Shown: in pieces, positions 11,066 to 26,000 of the stretch
How the letters are laid out: every line of letters begins with the position of its first letter
Numbering within the stretch: position 1 is the stretch's first letter
Source of the DNA: Liopterus haemorrhoidalis
Lineage: Eukaryota > Arthropoda > Insecta > Coleoptera > Dytiscidae
DNA length: 64,000 nt
Assembly: GCA_963971575.1 (NCBI GenBank)
Contig: OZ020616.1
Coordinates: 40,018,250 to 40,082,249 of the forward strand
Direction: 5' to 3'
The notes under the pieces: generated by a model
What the model was told of the DNA's origin: nothing
Database searches by the model: none
The model's input: only the letters and a program-made list of their open reading frames with translations
Made by a program: the position numbers and the translations under genes

Positions 11066-14000
11066 CGTCCGTCTGTGTACACGTGCAGAGCAAATTCGGC
11101 TAAAAGAATTTTTATGAAACGTCATATTTAAGCTTTTGAAATCAATGGCGCGATTTGATCAACTTTTAGTAAAAATCGGTTAACTAGAAATTGGAGTTTT
11201 ATGATTTTTGCGACTATTTCACAACAGACAAATATTTCGAAAAAATGTATTTAACAAAAGTTGCTATAAAAGCAATAACTAACAACTTATATTTGAGACA
11301 TTTTTTGATAAAGCAACATAAATTAAACAAGTACTTTGTGTCCCAGCTGATTTTTTTATGGTGATTGCCATATCTGTCTTAGTCCCCAACTCTCGTCTTG
11401 TGGATTTTTATTTCTTTCTGTCAGATATTTATTGACTATAATGTTTGGTCAGTGTTTACTAACTAGTTTACAAGCATTTGTTGACAATTGATTGTAGTTG
11501 ATTATCAAATGTCATTTGGTAATTTAGTTTTTCATCCTATTGTCATCCGATTGTCTTTTATTATCCACTAGCTGGTCTGCCTGTTGTAGGAAAACCATCT
11601 CTTCCCTTGCTTCGGTCCTCGGAGAGGTATATTTACAGGTTCATATTCTAACTGTTTTTAACTATAAGCAACCAATTGAGAAATAAATGGACTAGTTTTG
11701 TTTTATAATAATTAAGTATTTATAATATACGAAACATATTGTTTAAATTTGTCAAAATAAATAATTTAATAATACATAATAAAGAGTACATTTTTAGTAC
11801 ACTTATTAGTTAAAAAATATAACTAAAATTTACTGTCGGAAATTCTTATACGAAAATTTACATAATTTATAATTATACATGTCTTACGGCTAGTTTTTCA
11901 TTCGGTGGTTAAATCTCTGGGTAGACAACTACCGGTTATAGTTAACTGTAAGTTAACCAACACTTTGACCTTGACTGTTTTTTTTTTAAAATTACTTTCG
12001 TGGTTATCTAACTTCAAGTCATTTAATAATTTCATGAAATTAGTAATTGTTTAAATGACATCTGTCATTTTAGTGTAATATTTATCATTAAAATACAATT
12101 GTTATAAAATATAATGCCTAAAGTAAAAGATGAGAAAAGAAGATCCAATTTTTCATTGGCAGAAAAAACAAAATAGGTTGAATTTTGAGAAACTGAAGAA
12201 ATTGAATACGCTAAATAGTTAAATTATGAATATTTAAATATATGATATAATTGAAAAACGTGTACGCATACATAAATAATTAATTTTAACATTAATCTTT
12301 TGTTGTAGAATAGAATAGAATTTTGCTATAGAATAGAATAGAATTTTGTTGTAGTTGTAGAATAGTACCATTATTTGTTGCGCTTCAACTGATAAATGAT
12401 TACGTACTTTACTTTTTGTGACTGTATCACTTTCTTCAGGTTCTATGTCATTATGCATTTCGCCAAACTCTATATTTTTTTTACGTTTATGTACTTATTT
12501 TTTCAAGGTCTGCACATTTTAAATTGAAAATATTGTTTGTTGAAAGATAACAAACGAAACCTGAGCAAGCATATTCGTTTCTTCTTATTCATGACAAATA
12601 CAAAGGTACTTAACGGTATACTGAAATTAATCCGCATTATCTGTGAACCTGTACCTAAACCAAATCTTCCATATAAAGGTGTATAGGTACGAATTATACA
12701 TCCAAATATTAGAAATACAGCCCATTCTAGGTAAATGTCATTATCGTTTATGGATTGCAGTCCTTTTTGGTCGCTTTGCTCTTACATTTAAACAGTTGTT
12801 AAATAATTATATATCACCAAGTCATGTTAATATAAATTGAAAAATATTATACGTAATTCGTAGGTTGATGGTTCTGTACACTAGAAAATGTTTGTTTTTA
12901 ATGAGAGTGTTGCATAGTCTAAGCCTGGTAAGCACAGATTGGTAGTTTTTGTTGTTCACCGTTTCCCGTTCAGTCTGTTCAAGATATATATGAAATGACG
13001 TCACAGTTGAGAAATTTGTTCTGTTGCCAGTTATTATTTGTTTACAAATGCCAAACAAGTTATGTTATATCCCAACTCCTCTAAAAAGAAATTGTGAACC
13101 TACATTTCCTAGGGAGTAAAAGGGATAATGTGAATTATGATAGAACAGTGTTTTGTAACTGGTGTGTCGCGACTCAGTAGTAAGGGTGTCGTGAAATTTA
13201 TATAAGGGTGTCGGTTTAAACATTATATAATATACATATTATATAATGTTCAATATCGTACAACTTAAAATAAAATAAAATGAAAATTTCAGTGTATAAG
13301 AATCATTAAATAATAAAGTACAAAACCATAATTTGTAAAAAGTTACTGTGTAGTAACGTTACTACAAGATAAAATATTATAAAAGTATAATGACTTTTAT
13401 TCATGATAGTAACTGACCTTGCTCATAGTGATAAATTTAGTTACTATGATCATAGTAACTGAGTTACAGAATTGGTCTGACAATCTTATATATAAAAACT
13501 AATTTCTGTTTGTTTGTTTGTCTGTTCTTTATACAAAGCCAAACGGATAGACCAATTTTCACCAAATTTACCCATCCAACTTCGCCCATGTACCCTAGTG
13601 AGCGTTATGGGGGGTAAACCATTAGTTTCGCACTCTCCGTGCAGTTTGGATTGATTACGTTGGCTAAACCTTAAAAGATATATTGGCAGAATGTAGACAA
13701 AAAATGTAGAACTTAACTAGATCTAAAAAAAAAGTCCGTGAGAGCATATACCCTTTATTTAACGATGACCAATATACGATATATTGGTAAATTTTATTTT
13801 TTTAAACGTAATATTTTTTGTATTATGAAGTGATAAAGAGATGTATCAATTATTTTAGGACAATAAATTAGATCATTTCACGCAGAATCATAAAGTTTTT
13901 TACACTATAATCAAAGATTGATAATAACAAAGTTATAGCTGGATAGTTATTTCTTCTCCGCTGCCTAACGTCAGTTAAAATTACTATACCGTTTTATATA

Positions 14001-17000
14001 TTAATCTTCAACGTTGGGAAAATTTTTATTTTTTCAAATTATTATTGAATGCGAAACTTACCAAGAACTTTCATTGTTGGAGAATTCATTATTTCCCATC
14101 GCCTAATAATTAATTGCAAATTATATTATCATTTTATATATTTAACTTTAACGTTGTGAGCGTCGTTATACTTTCTTGGATTTAAAGTAGTTACATAAAT
14201 GCCGTAGCGAAACACGGGTACCCCAGCTAGTTCAATATAAAACGTAAACTTCACCTCACTCGTCTACGTATTAAACAGAAGTAATGACGGGAAATGCTGT
14301 TTATGAAGTGGCAAGGTAGGAAAGGGCTACCAATATGTGGCAGCCATATGTAACAATTGAGTAATGCTTGAATATTAGTTACATTAAATTCTAACATTGG
14401 CAACTAAATTAATCAAGCGTGACGTTATTTCATAGTTATCTTAAGCAGACTTTAGCTAGTATCCTCTTATGGGCATTTGATGATTTTCTATAGTCGCATT
14501 CCATAGCGATGACCATCTTTCTTTAATCTTGGTTGTGTACAAACATTTCATTTCCGTATGTGTTATATGCATATATTGTTCTGTCTTTATTGCGTCCTAG
14601 CTAATTGATCCGTCTGTTCATTGCCGACAGTAGCAACAGGGGTTTTCAACAAAGACATATTTTTGTAAAATTATAATTTTTATGTATCTTATTTAATTGG
14701 TATACATAATTGATTTATTCATAATGTAATATGAGCCTTCTTGGGGCTATTTTGAAACATTTGTTTAATATCTGTTAGTAGGGTTGTTTGGCTTTACCTG
14801 TACTGTAAAATTATTTATATGACCTACTTACAACCACAGTAAACGTTAATACTTTTGTTTCAAACTTAGTTCAACTCTACATAAATCAAATATTGATTGA
14901 AATTTTTCATGCAATAAATCTTTATAAAAATAAAAGTATTTAATAATATTTTCTGTCCACATGTTCGAATCGTTTATTTGAGAAACCACCTGTCTTCAGT
15001 TTATTGTGTTTTTAAGAAAATTAAAAAAATCTATCCTACTTCGCTAAATATTTTTTTAGATGATAAAAATAATCATTAATTTAAAAGTTCACTGTATAAA
15101 CACTGTTTTGGCGTTGTCAAAGCTATTAGGTTTATCAGGCTCTTTAAAAAATGTTTTCCAACTTGCCCATAGGTGGTTTGTACAATAAACTGTTTTTCTG
15201 CAGTACTTTTTTAATATTTTGTACTAAGCATATTAATACTTCACGTCCGCTCACGCTTAATGTATAGTACTGTCGCTCACGACCCCAAGTGTAATTTTTG
15301 TTCACGTGCACGCGGGTCACGTAGTGACCTATCGTAACCAGCTAAAATTCAAGGCCCGCGCCCATCTCATGTATCAGATGTATAAATGGTTTTCAAATGT
15401 TTTTTAAAAAAACATTTTTTATTTATTAGTATTAACTTAAATTATTTGGCCGTTTTTTTTTTTTTTTTTATTCAACCCAAAACTTCGATGCATCTCAAAA
15501 TTGCTCTACTCTGACGTTACAGCTGCTAATCTACGATTGCAGAACTGGTGGAATAAGAGAACGTGTTTCTGCTAGCTGCAAATAATTATAACCTACTAAA
15601 GTACATAAAGTGTAATTTCTTACTTTCCTTAATGTTTTCTAAGTAATACGTAATTTTTGCAAAACAAGATGTTATAAGATAAATGGTATAATCCTGTGGT
15701 AAATCTGTAAGCTTGCAGACAAAATCTATAAGAAACTGTTCATAACAACACATAAAACAACTCCTTAGATACGATCGTCTGTAGCTTACAGATTTGCCGC
15801 AAAAATCGGCAATCTGTAAGGAGCAGTACACATGCGTGCAGTTAAAGCAGTCACTTGCAAAAGAACTGCAAATCTGCCTGGTAATTGCAGCTAGCTGAGC
15901 AGATATAATACAAAAATGTTTGTTTACATCTACGTTTGAGTAAAACAGAAATAAAAGAACGACTATCTGCGCAGATATACAACTCGGATACCAGAATCCG
16001 AAAGTATGACTTATAGATTTACGGAAATGTCAATTCTGTGTAATCATCTATAACACTAATACTTACGGTCACTAAGCTATAGAAACTGCAATCTTCACGC
16101 GCATTAGTTAACCTGCAAATTGTGACAACATTCAACAGTGCTTATGTTTTAAAATATAAAAGCGTGAAACTGTTGAATAAAACTGTTTCACGTATTATTT
16201 TTCCGTTAGTCTTGTGATAAAATGGCAGACGTGAAGAAACGTAAGAGGAGTCGGAATACTTCTGGACAACAATACGAAATTTATTTATCCGCACTGGAAA
16301 ATGATTTCATATTGAAGAGTGCTTCCCTTTTCGATTTATGTAGATGAAATGTGGATGGTATTCATCAGTGACTGGCGGAGCAATTATTTCTACATGAGTA
16401 CCGTGTATCACACCTACCACTTCTCGAGCATTCTATTTATTATATAAAACCTTCGTTTAATATTTATTTTTTGGTCATTCGTGGTTGGAAATTTGATTCA
16501 TTTTCTTAATAGATGTATAGTAGTTGCATTCACTAATTCGTTTATACATCTACTCATTTAGAGTCTGACAACTGATAGCCAAGGTACTGCGCCAGTAGGG
16601 TTTTGTTTTGAGCCTACAGCTAGAAAATGTAAAAAAGCCAAGGCTTTCAGATGTAAAGGAATTCCATGCTGGGTTATTTCAATGTGCTGTTTCAATTAAT
16701 TTATCACATCTATACTGTATGCTTATTGAGACGGAAAAACTGCTTAAAATGGAAGTAAGGCATTTCAAAGAGATTTTGTTTATGCCTCAAAATTCTTCTT
16801 TCTGTATGCATAAAGTTTGTATGAATAAAAAAAAAAAAATGTATATATATTAATATTTTTTTTCCGGTTATGTTTTTAAAAATGATATAATAGCAACAAT
16901 CAATTTAATATAACCCACCTATCCCTTTCTTCTTTCAATAAGGCACCAATAAACATATGTAATTGAAAATTATTAATTTTTAAGGAAAATACTTCCAAAA

Positions 17001-20000
17001 ACCATCTTCGTATATGTTATAGACAGCAAAACCGTACCTATAAGTAATACGATAATCTATAGCAGTTACAGACAGTCGTTACTAGTGCGCTCGGAATCAA
17101 CCAATTGACTATAGGTACACGTAACGTCTATAGATTGTTTATAGAACGCGTTATGGGTTACACAGAATTGCACCATTAGACATTTTCGATAAACATGCTG
17201 AAAATGTTATTAACTAACAATTAATTAAAAATCATTTCCATTCTGCAAAATTGCTAGAGTACAGCAGATATACATCGGTGAAGCTAAAATTTAAGTTTTT
17301 GTCCAAAATGTTTTGTCTTGTATATTGTACAATTTTGACTTCACTTATATGTTCAGGGCATCGTTTCTTTTAATATTGACCTATTTTTATGATTTCAAAA
17401 CCTTCTAAATTTTTATAAAAAATTAAAAACACAAGATTTGTATTAAAGCCAGGTATTTAATTACTTTAAAATATAAATAAGAACTCCGGTTCAGATAATC
17501 GTAAAACATAATTTATACGGATGTATTTACAAATTTTTCTGATGTAATAGATTCTCTTTTATGCCATTAAAACTTCTCAATTTTTTATATATAAATTAAT
17601 AACATTAAAAAATTCTGCTTCAATCCTGCTTACAACTATGTGAAACGAACGAACATTATTTGCAATAAGTTCATAACAGCATAACTGAAGAAAAGTTGTT
17701 TAGAATGAAGAAATGATTTTTGTTTAACACAGCGTTTAATAAGATGAATATTTGGGAAGCTTTGGAAATAAGCTATATTGGGAGCAGTATCTATACACTT
17801 GAAATATCTCACTTATTATTAAATTTTATAACATAAATGTATATAAAAAGTTATTTACTATAAATAAGCAAACCTTTTCATTTTGATACATTTTTAATCC
17901 CGAACAAAGTATGCCACTAGTACTGTATTATATTTTAACTAATCTTTTTTTTTTTTTTCTAGGCTGTTCATAATGGTACGATGACAGATAATACTTGGGG
18001 TCACAGTGCTCGAACGAGACCTATGAACAAGAGTGGATTTAGGAAACGGAAACTTATACAAACGACTGGATTACATGCACTGTCGAAGAAAGCTGGAAGG
18101 CCTTCGAATATCAGATGTGGCTGTGTGGAACCGGTGGTTCCGTGTGCTTTGTGTACGGGACGAGCTGATCCAACATTCCCAAGAGATATGCCTGAACAAT
18201 TGACAGTGCCTGAACGTATTGCGTTATTGGATCCAGGTTATCATCCTATACTGTCTTTCTCGGAAGGTAATATAAATTTAAAATAAAGTATAGTATTTAA
18301 AATAATTTAATTACTTACATACTATCACCGAATCTAATTTTAACAATTATTTTTATGCGCAAATTATTTACTGACAGTTTTTATCAAAAGTGCATAGAAA
18401 CGACGCATTTTGTTATATGATAAAAAGTAGGGAAACTATAGTAAAATCCAGGAAATAAACAATTATTCTTCGATCTGTCCGGACGATCTTCCGTTTCTGT
18501 ATAGGATACGGTTTTTTTTATCGCCTATTAAATTGTTTGGTAAATAAAATAAAAAGAATGCATCAGTTTTTAAATAGTAATATAAAATATATTTCCTAAT
18601 GTTCCTATCCAAGATTTTTTTTAGTAGATTGAATGACGCCCTTATTGGGATTTTCATACTTCCGTTACGTAAGTATTGACTGCAAAACCCTATTTGACAG
18701 AGAACATTGAATCGTTAGGCCCTATTTTAGCTGCGCATTCTTATACTGCAGTAGACTCCACAGATATCTCATTCTTAATAGACTATATTAGTAACTACGT
18801 CACAAAATGGGATTCAGTGTTGCCGCCTCGCGGTTGGATTCCTTTTATTTGAATTTAGCATGTTTTTTTGTTAAATTGTATTTTGGAAGTATAAATTAAG
18901 TTTTCAAAGTAAGAAAATGCTTCACATCAAAACTACAAGTCCATGTTTATTTATTAAAATTCTTATTTTATACATTATAATTTAATATGTCATTATTCGC
19001 TACTCCAAATAACAGTGAGACATTTGGTGGCGGCTTGGTAAATTAAACAGAAGCGTATATTTGTATAATATTTGTAGTGTGTTGTGCTGCAGTTTATGTG
19101 AATTAAGACGTATTTTTAAATATAGTGACTTAAATACAGTGCTTTTTTGCCGAAATATTGTTTGGACAGATAAATATTAAGAAAAAACTTCTGACATATA
19201 CACTTCTCGTTGGCCATCAACTGTCGTACGCAGCGCCGCCAACGTTAGTTTGAGTCGCGAATTTTTGCAGAACAATATGATTTCGCAGGTTAATTTTGAA
19301 AAATTTACGTTCATAATCGTTTTTATAGCAAGTAACATAGCAATAAGGAACAATATGTTGTTCTTATTTTATCCATTATTGTTTTTCATTTCCATCTGTC
19401 AAAAAACGAATAAATTTACAATTAAGAATGTAGTTGTAATGGTTATAATTTGGAGCAAAACAATACACCATTATGCATTCTAAAACAAAATATTAATGAT
19501 TACTTAAATTAATTAAATAAATACTAAAGATATTTCGATTTTCATATTATTTAAAAACGTAACCTATAAATATATCTTCGAATCCTTATTTATATATTTA
19601 TAAAATCATTATTCTATAATATAAAGTATCTGGACTGTATATATATTAGTATATACTTATCAAAAATACATATTTTTTTGCTCCAAAATTGAAAATATTC
19701 ATAAAATTAAAGTAACAAAAGTAATATTACATTTATTTTAAATTTGCCAAAAACTTCCAAAGGAATCCGCTGTTAGATGGCAGCACATGTATGTGACGAC
19801 ACACTAATATGGTCTATTAAATTATTATTCATCATCATCAGCACGGTAGCCCGAGGTGAGCCTTGGGTCTCCTGTTTTTAAGTTTCTTGATCATATTTTC
19901 AATCTGAGTACATTCAGGAGTAATATGGTCAGTATTACATCCTTATTTTAAAGGACATACAGAAGGGCACTAAAGCTTATAATAGATATGCTATGTATCC

Positions 20001-23000
20001 ATAGCATGAAACACTCTTTGTTCTGTTTATTAGAAACAGATGTTCTGAACAGTTAAGGTTGTTCAAATGGTTGTTCCATCCTAATGCATTATGTTATGGG
20101 TTTATTATAAACGAAGTTTTACAATTTATAACCGGTTGCAGACGATTAAGCAGAACCCGTAATTTTTATAAATATTTTTCACACAAATTATATGACAGTC
20201 AAATTATTATTAATAAAGGTTATTAATTAAAACGATTTTATTTTAGATGTACCTCAAAGCATTCATATAGAAGCTGTAATGAAGCTACCTGACTGGCAAC
20301 AGAGAAGCATAAGAAGCAGTTTGAAGCAGACGAAAGCTGGTAAATCGGACAGGACTGACAAAACTGGGCTCGATGGACGACCGAAGAAATCAGAACATCG
20401 GAGAAAGTATACGAGATTGCTGAAGAACAATAATACTAATTCTTTAAACCCCAGTAAGTAAAACAAAAAATATATGCTTCTAATTTCATATTGATTTTAA
20501 GGAGTGTATTGCTTTATGAGTTAAAATAAAGTGTATATTTTTCATGCTTTGGGTACTTTGAACTCGTATAAAATATTAAACCACTGAATGTGTAAATTAT
20601 ATATCATATTGCGCTGTTAATCGTTATTCTCAAGGACACAAGTCTTTTCTACTATAAAACTGAAGATATCTGACAATATTAGATACTTTCAAAATGTTTG
20701 TAAACATATGTACCAGGAATTTCATAAATATTTTTGCCTAGAAATTTAATTCCAAAGTATGTAGAATATAATTCAGTGTAGTTCACAATGGTATTTAAAC
20801 TGATTGTGTTAGGAATTATAATTTTTGTTATCTTTACTAGTATTTCTTTACAATTGTCGTATGGTTTCGCTTTCAGAAATGAAACATAAGCTGTCGAGGG
20901 GTAGGAAGCCGTTTGGTCGTAGTTCATCGCTGAGTCGAGTGAAGAAACGTCACACGGCGAAGGTTGCGATGGCCCAGCTGCAAGCGCTAGCTGCCGAGAG
21001 CGTCGACGAAGAGATGGAGGCGCTGAGCGGTGCGCCGTCCACTGCCGGCGACTCCCTCACCCCGTCGCCCCTCTCGCACGTACAAGTAGTGCCTTACCGC
21101 CGAAATAGAGTCAACTCGTACGACATCGACAACATTGTTATACCGTACAGTGTTGCAGCTTCCACCAGGGTTGAGAAGTTACAGTATAAAGAGATTCTCA
21201 CTCCGAAGTAAGTATCGGTATAGTTCACATAATTTTCAACAAAGTGATGACGTCTTCTGAGCCGTATTTTGAGGTGCCTGTCAGGTCGGATGTTTGCTAT
21301 CATATTATCAATTTTTACCTAGTTTACAGTTGCCAAAAGATCTATAGACTTAATTGAAAATCATTGACGTAGATTTTTCAATCAGGATACACCATTACGA
21401 CGAGGTTCTCTTCCATATCCTTTTCCTTAAAATATCAGTTGTAGCAAGTTGTACGAGGGTTGCTTTTTATATTTTGGGATTTGAGATAAAAAACAATTAT
21501 TTATCAACAAAAGTGGCTTTATTGTTTTTCAAAATATTCTCCATGAAGATCAATAGCTTTTGTATGCGTTTGAACCAATTTTCGAAGCCTTTTTTCCACT
21601 ACGATTGTCAAATTATGTGGGATCCAACGCGAACAAATCTTTTTGACAGCCAAATGTTCATGTAATAGTGAATGTATGCTGGTCCCACTAATACCCAAGG
21701 ATACCTCAATCTCACGATAAGTCACATGGCGATCTTGCAGTATCAGTTCACGCACAGCATCAATGTTTTCTGGAACAACAACCGATTTTAACGACCTTCA
21801 TGAAATTCGTCCTTAAGCGAACTACGGCCACGATTAAAGTCGGCAAACCATCGACAAACAGTAGACCTTGATGGTGTTTCATCGCCAAAACTCGAATTAA
21901 GTTCATCGATGCTGTGTTGTTGGATTAATCCACGTCGAGAGTTGTAAAAAATAATTGCTTGAAAATGTTCACGATTTAATTCCATTTTTAGCCGAGATGA
22001 ATTTCTTCCAAGTTACTGTAAACAACACAAATAGCCCTCGTACATCAAAACGTTCGGAGTACGTATTCCGTCAAAAATGTCAAAGTTTAAGATAGAAGCA
22101 TCAGTTGCCAGATGGCAGCACTAGTTTAGCACAATTCCGAAATATATGAGGCAACCCCTGTATCTGTCGCTGTTTATGTCATTGTTAATTTTATTCGGCC
22201 CAGCTCGTGATGTTAGCAGCACGACCCAACCCGAACCCAAAAATTGTTTAAAATCAATTTAGGCGTTTTCTCTCACACCGACTCTAACCATTGCAGCCTT
22301 TCGCACACACCGGAAAAATCGGCTTTAAATATTGCAGTCTTTCACGACTGTGCTGTTGTGACATTGGACATGTGTGCTGCTTTCAAAACAGAAAATCAAA
22401 TCAATTCTGTAAAAAGTTACTGTGTAATCACGTTACTACAACATAAAATATTATAAAAAATACAATGACTTTCATTCATGATTGATAGTAACTGACCTTG
22501 CTCATAGTGACGAATTTAGTAACTATTATCATAGTAACAGAGTTACAGAATTGGTCTGACTATCTCCTAGGGATATTATACCTTAAAAGAAAGTACCGAT
22601 GAGGCTAAAACAAAACACAATACTGGGCACATTCCATTTTGATTGTCATATAGTTGAATAACAGTTTACACGATCTTTGGAAATTCTTTAATTACTTTCG
22701 TTTGAGTAATAAAACATTTGATTTCCTTATAAAATAATTAGAAAATTGTGTTTAGCAGCAGGATACTATAATGAGAGCAATGAGATGCTGGCTCGATATC
22801 CGATTTGTCGAAATTAACGCCGGTTGCATTTACCAGTGTTGCCGGCTGGACCGGAAAATCTAGCGAGCTGGGCTATGTGTGAAAGCGTCTATTTGATTAT
22901 ATTGTATCTGGCGCACAATGTTGCCGGTGTATTCTAAAAAATACGTAAAATATTTACCATAACAATATTTCTGGCTCCTTTCCAAATTTGTTCTGAATTC

Positions 23001-26000
23001 TCTGGTTAGACATGTGTTCTCAGACTTACTGATATTCTTAAAATATCCAAAGTCCAAAACTTGAATGTGTCTAATTTTTTAGATGCAGCATTGATCAGTG
23101 TCTATATTTCTAGGCAATGGAGAATTAAAAAAAAAAAAAAAAAAACAGTATCTCAATAAGCTCAAGCTTAGTTTATAGATCACATCTCGATGAACGTTGC
23201 TGAGCTGTCTCAATTCTGCATTTCCAGACAATAGACCAATTTGTCGTTAATCATGCAACCGGAATATTTATATTTATTGACACGTTCGATGAAGGTATTA
23301 TTAATTTAGTTGCCCAGGTATTACTGGCTGTATACTTTATCATCAGAAATTCTGACTTTTTTCTTTCTATTCTTTTCTGTTCTTAGCGACCGTTTTACAA
23401 TTTTTAACCTTGTCTGTTTACTTATAACCATTTATGTATATATGATAGTTGTTTTCGTGTTCAGTGAGAGACCATATTCTTCACTAGCTGTTGTAAAATT
23501 GTCTAATAATGGGCGAATTTAACAAACGTAACTGTTGAATATGTTGACTTACAGATCGCAGTATTTCGCTTGCTGCTCACCAACAGTTTACTGTAATCAC
23601 ATAGTAAAGATTTTGTTTGCTTATTCTCATCAGTTGCGTTACCTAAACGCCCCCAATGGTGCAGACCTTGTAGATTGTTTATAGAGATAACAGTACCGTC
23701 AACATACCTAATGTCTAGATAGAATATTGTTACTCCCCCATAAGTAGTGTTTCTGATTTCTCGACATTAGACTTATTTTCTCGAGAAATCTCGAAAAAAA
23801 TAATTATATAATTATTAGAATATACTTCTTTTTTTAATGTTGAAAATATTGTAGAGGATAAAAACATGTTAAAATTATAATCACCTTTAAAGTACTAAAG
23901 TAAAGGCGTCGAGCAAATTTTACATTTCTCGAGAAATGAAAAATGAGAATTAATACTTTTTCTCGAGAAATTCTCGAGATGAATCACTACCCATAAGTGA
24001 AATTATTATATTTTACGGAACTTCCAGTGCATCATTTTGTTCGCTGTCTTTAGGCAACCGCCCCGGTTTGCCTGTGTATATATTTCGGCCAATGACCGAA
24101 TGGTGGACAGTATTGACAACGACCGGTTAATTAGGTTTAGTTAGTGAATATCTAGGACAGCATAAGCTGAAAGGCTCGAAGTAAGCATAAAGGTGTGCAA
24201 AAAACTATTTTTTTATGCCTGTCATTGGCCAGTCGTTGTTAACACTGCCCGCTATGCGATCTTTGGCCGTAACATATAGATCAGGCTCTGCTTATTTTGC
24301 AATGTTTATCAAATTTTATGTAGGTATCATAAATTTTTTTCTCAAGGTTAAGTTTTGTTTACCGTTTGTTTTAATGATTTGTTTGTGAGATAATTATAGT
24401 TGGTTATGTTCAGATTGTAATTATAATTTCTTCTTTGTTCTAGGTGGCGTGTTGTAGACGTCGATTTTCCATCGAGGTACGATATTAAGAATAATGGTAT
24501 GGTGCGGCGGACCAGTCAAGATAGCGATGTAAGTTTTAATATATTATATTCAAAATCTGCTAGATAATATTGGGGAGTCGTAAATAAGTTCCGTTTGCGT
24601 ATAATAATTATATTTTTCAATAAAGCACAGGTTTGGAAAGGAAGTACGTACCTTCTCGGCCCCTTATACGCATATCTAGACGTTTGAAACCTATTATTTT
24701 TATTTTAACAAAGAAATAACAATTCTACATTATTCTGTAATATATTACTATCATTTGCAGTGACCTGTTACCATTTATTAGAAATCTTTAATTCCTTTTT
24801 CGTAGGATAGGTATCGTACAATTATACCATCAGTTTTAGCGCGGAAAAGTTCTGGACGAACTCGCGAATCTGCTCTTTATTAGATAAATTTGTCTGTTTT
24901 GCAGTGGTCTAAAAATATAACGATAATCATTTTTTGACGCTTTCTGATTGGGAAGTGTCGTGTGTCATTTAGTTTTATTTTATCTACATTGTTTTTATCT
25001 CTGGTTACAAGTTGTTTGCAACCCTTTAGGTCCACCCACACCCATTATATGCTGTTTTCTTTATCTAGGGGCTTTATATCACTGAAAACAAGTAGTGTTT
25101 GTAACAATTTAAGCCCAACCACTGCCTCTTTCCGCTGCTTTCTTTTTCCAGGGTCTTTAGTTTGTAGGACAGGGAAAGTAATATAAAATAGAAACAGCAA
25201 GCTTTAACTGTGCTTTATGAAGTTATGAAGAACATATTGTGTATGATAAAATAGAAATGAAGTTACAAGTCGCACATGGAATGCTCGCTGTCCGATATTA
25301 TTTACCCAGTCTACTGCACATATAACTGTGACCAGCCATCCTAGCCATTTATTTAACACTGTACATTTGTTTACTTTAGACAGGCATAAACTTGTCAGAT
25401 ATGATTATTCATTTGATCCATTGATGAATTATTATAATTTGTTCCCGAGCGCAGAAGTTATTTATGACTCAGTCCAATAATTTGTATCTAAATTCAATTA
25501 TCTTAAGACAGTATTTCCACCTTTAGATAGTATTATAAATTTCTTAGATAAATTTTTTGGAGTTAGCTTCTTTAGGTTCGAAATACTGGGCCTAATGCCG
25601 AGATGTATTTCTCATAATAAATCTTTATTTTTATTATTTTTTTATAGTACTACTACGATTAATTGAGAGATAGTCGACTTCTAAGCAGTAAAAAAATTAA
25701 GTTATTCAACATGATCTAAATGTGTATTTTTTAATATTATTTTTATTCCTCAGGTGGAAGATGTGACTGATGATGCAGTATCAACCCGTCATGAGAAGAG
25801 CGAGCATGAAGAACGGAAGAAATTTTTAAGCTACATAAAATTCCCTCTGTCTGTTGGTCGACCTAGAGCCAACAGACGTACAGACAGCCGTGCCGAGTCC
25901 AGTGGTGCCAACACACCAGATCCAATGTCACCACACACAGGAGAACCAACCGAACCAGGCGTATCCCCCTTGACTTCTCCACCAGCAACCCCGTTATCAG

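Noticed and set aside
10820..11125. Open frame with (RQTD)n
   Set aside because: Product of the (CTGT)n microsatellite inside a dispersed repeat.
22031..22042. Right end of the mariner at CCCTCGTA
   Set aside because: The sequence ending at 22160 matches the left end over more bases and gives a normal leader length.
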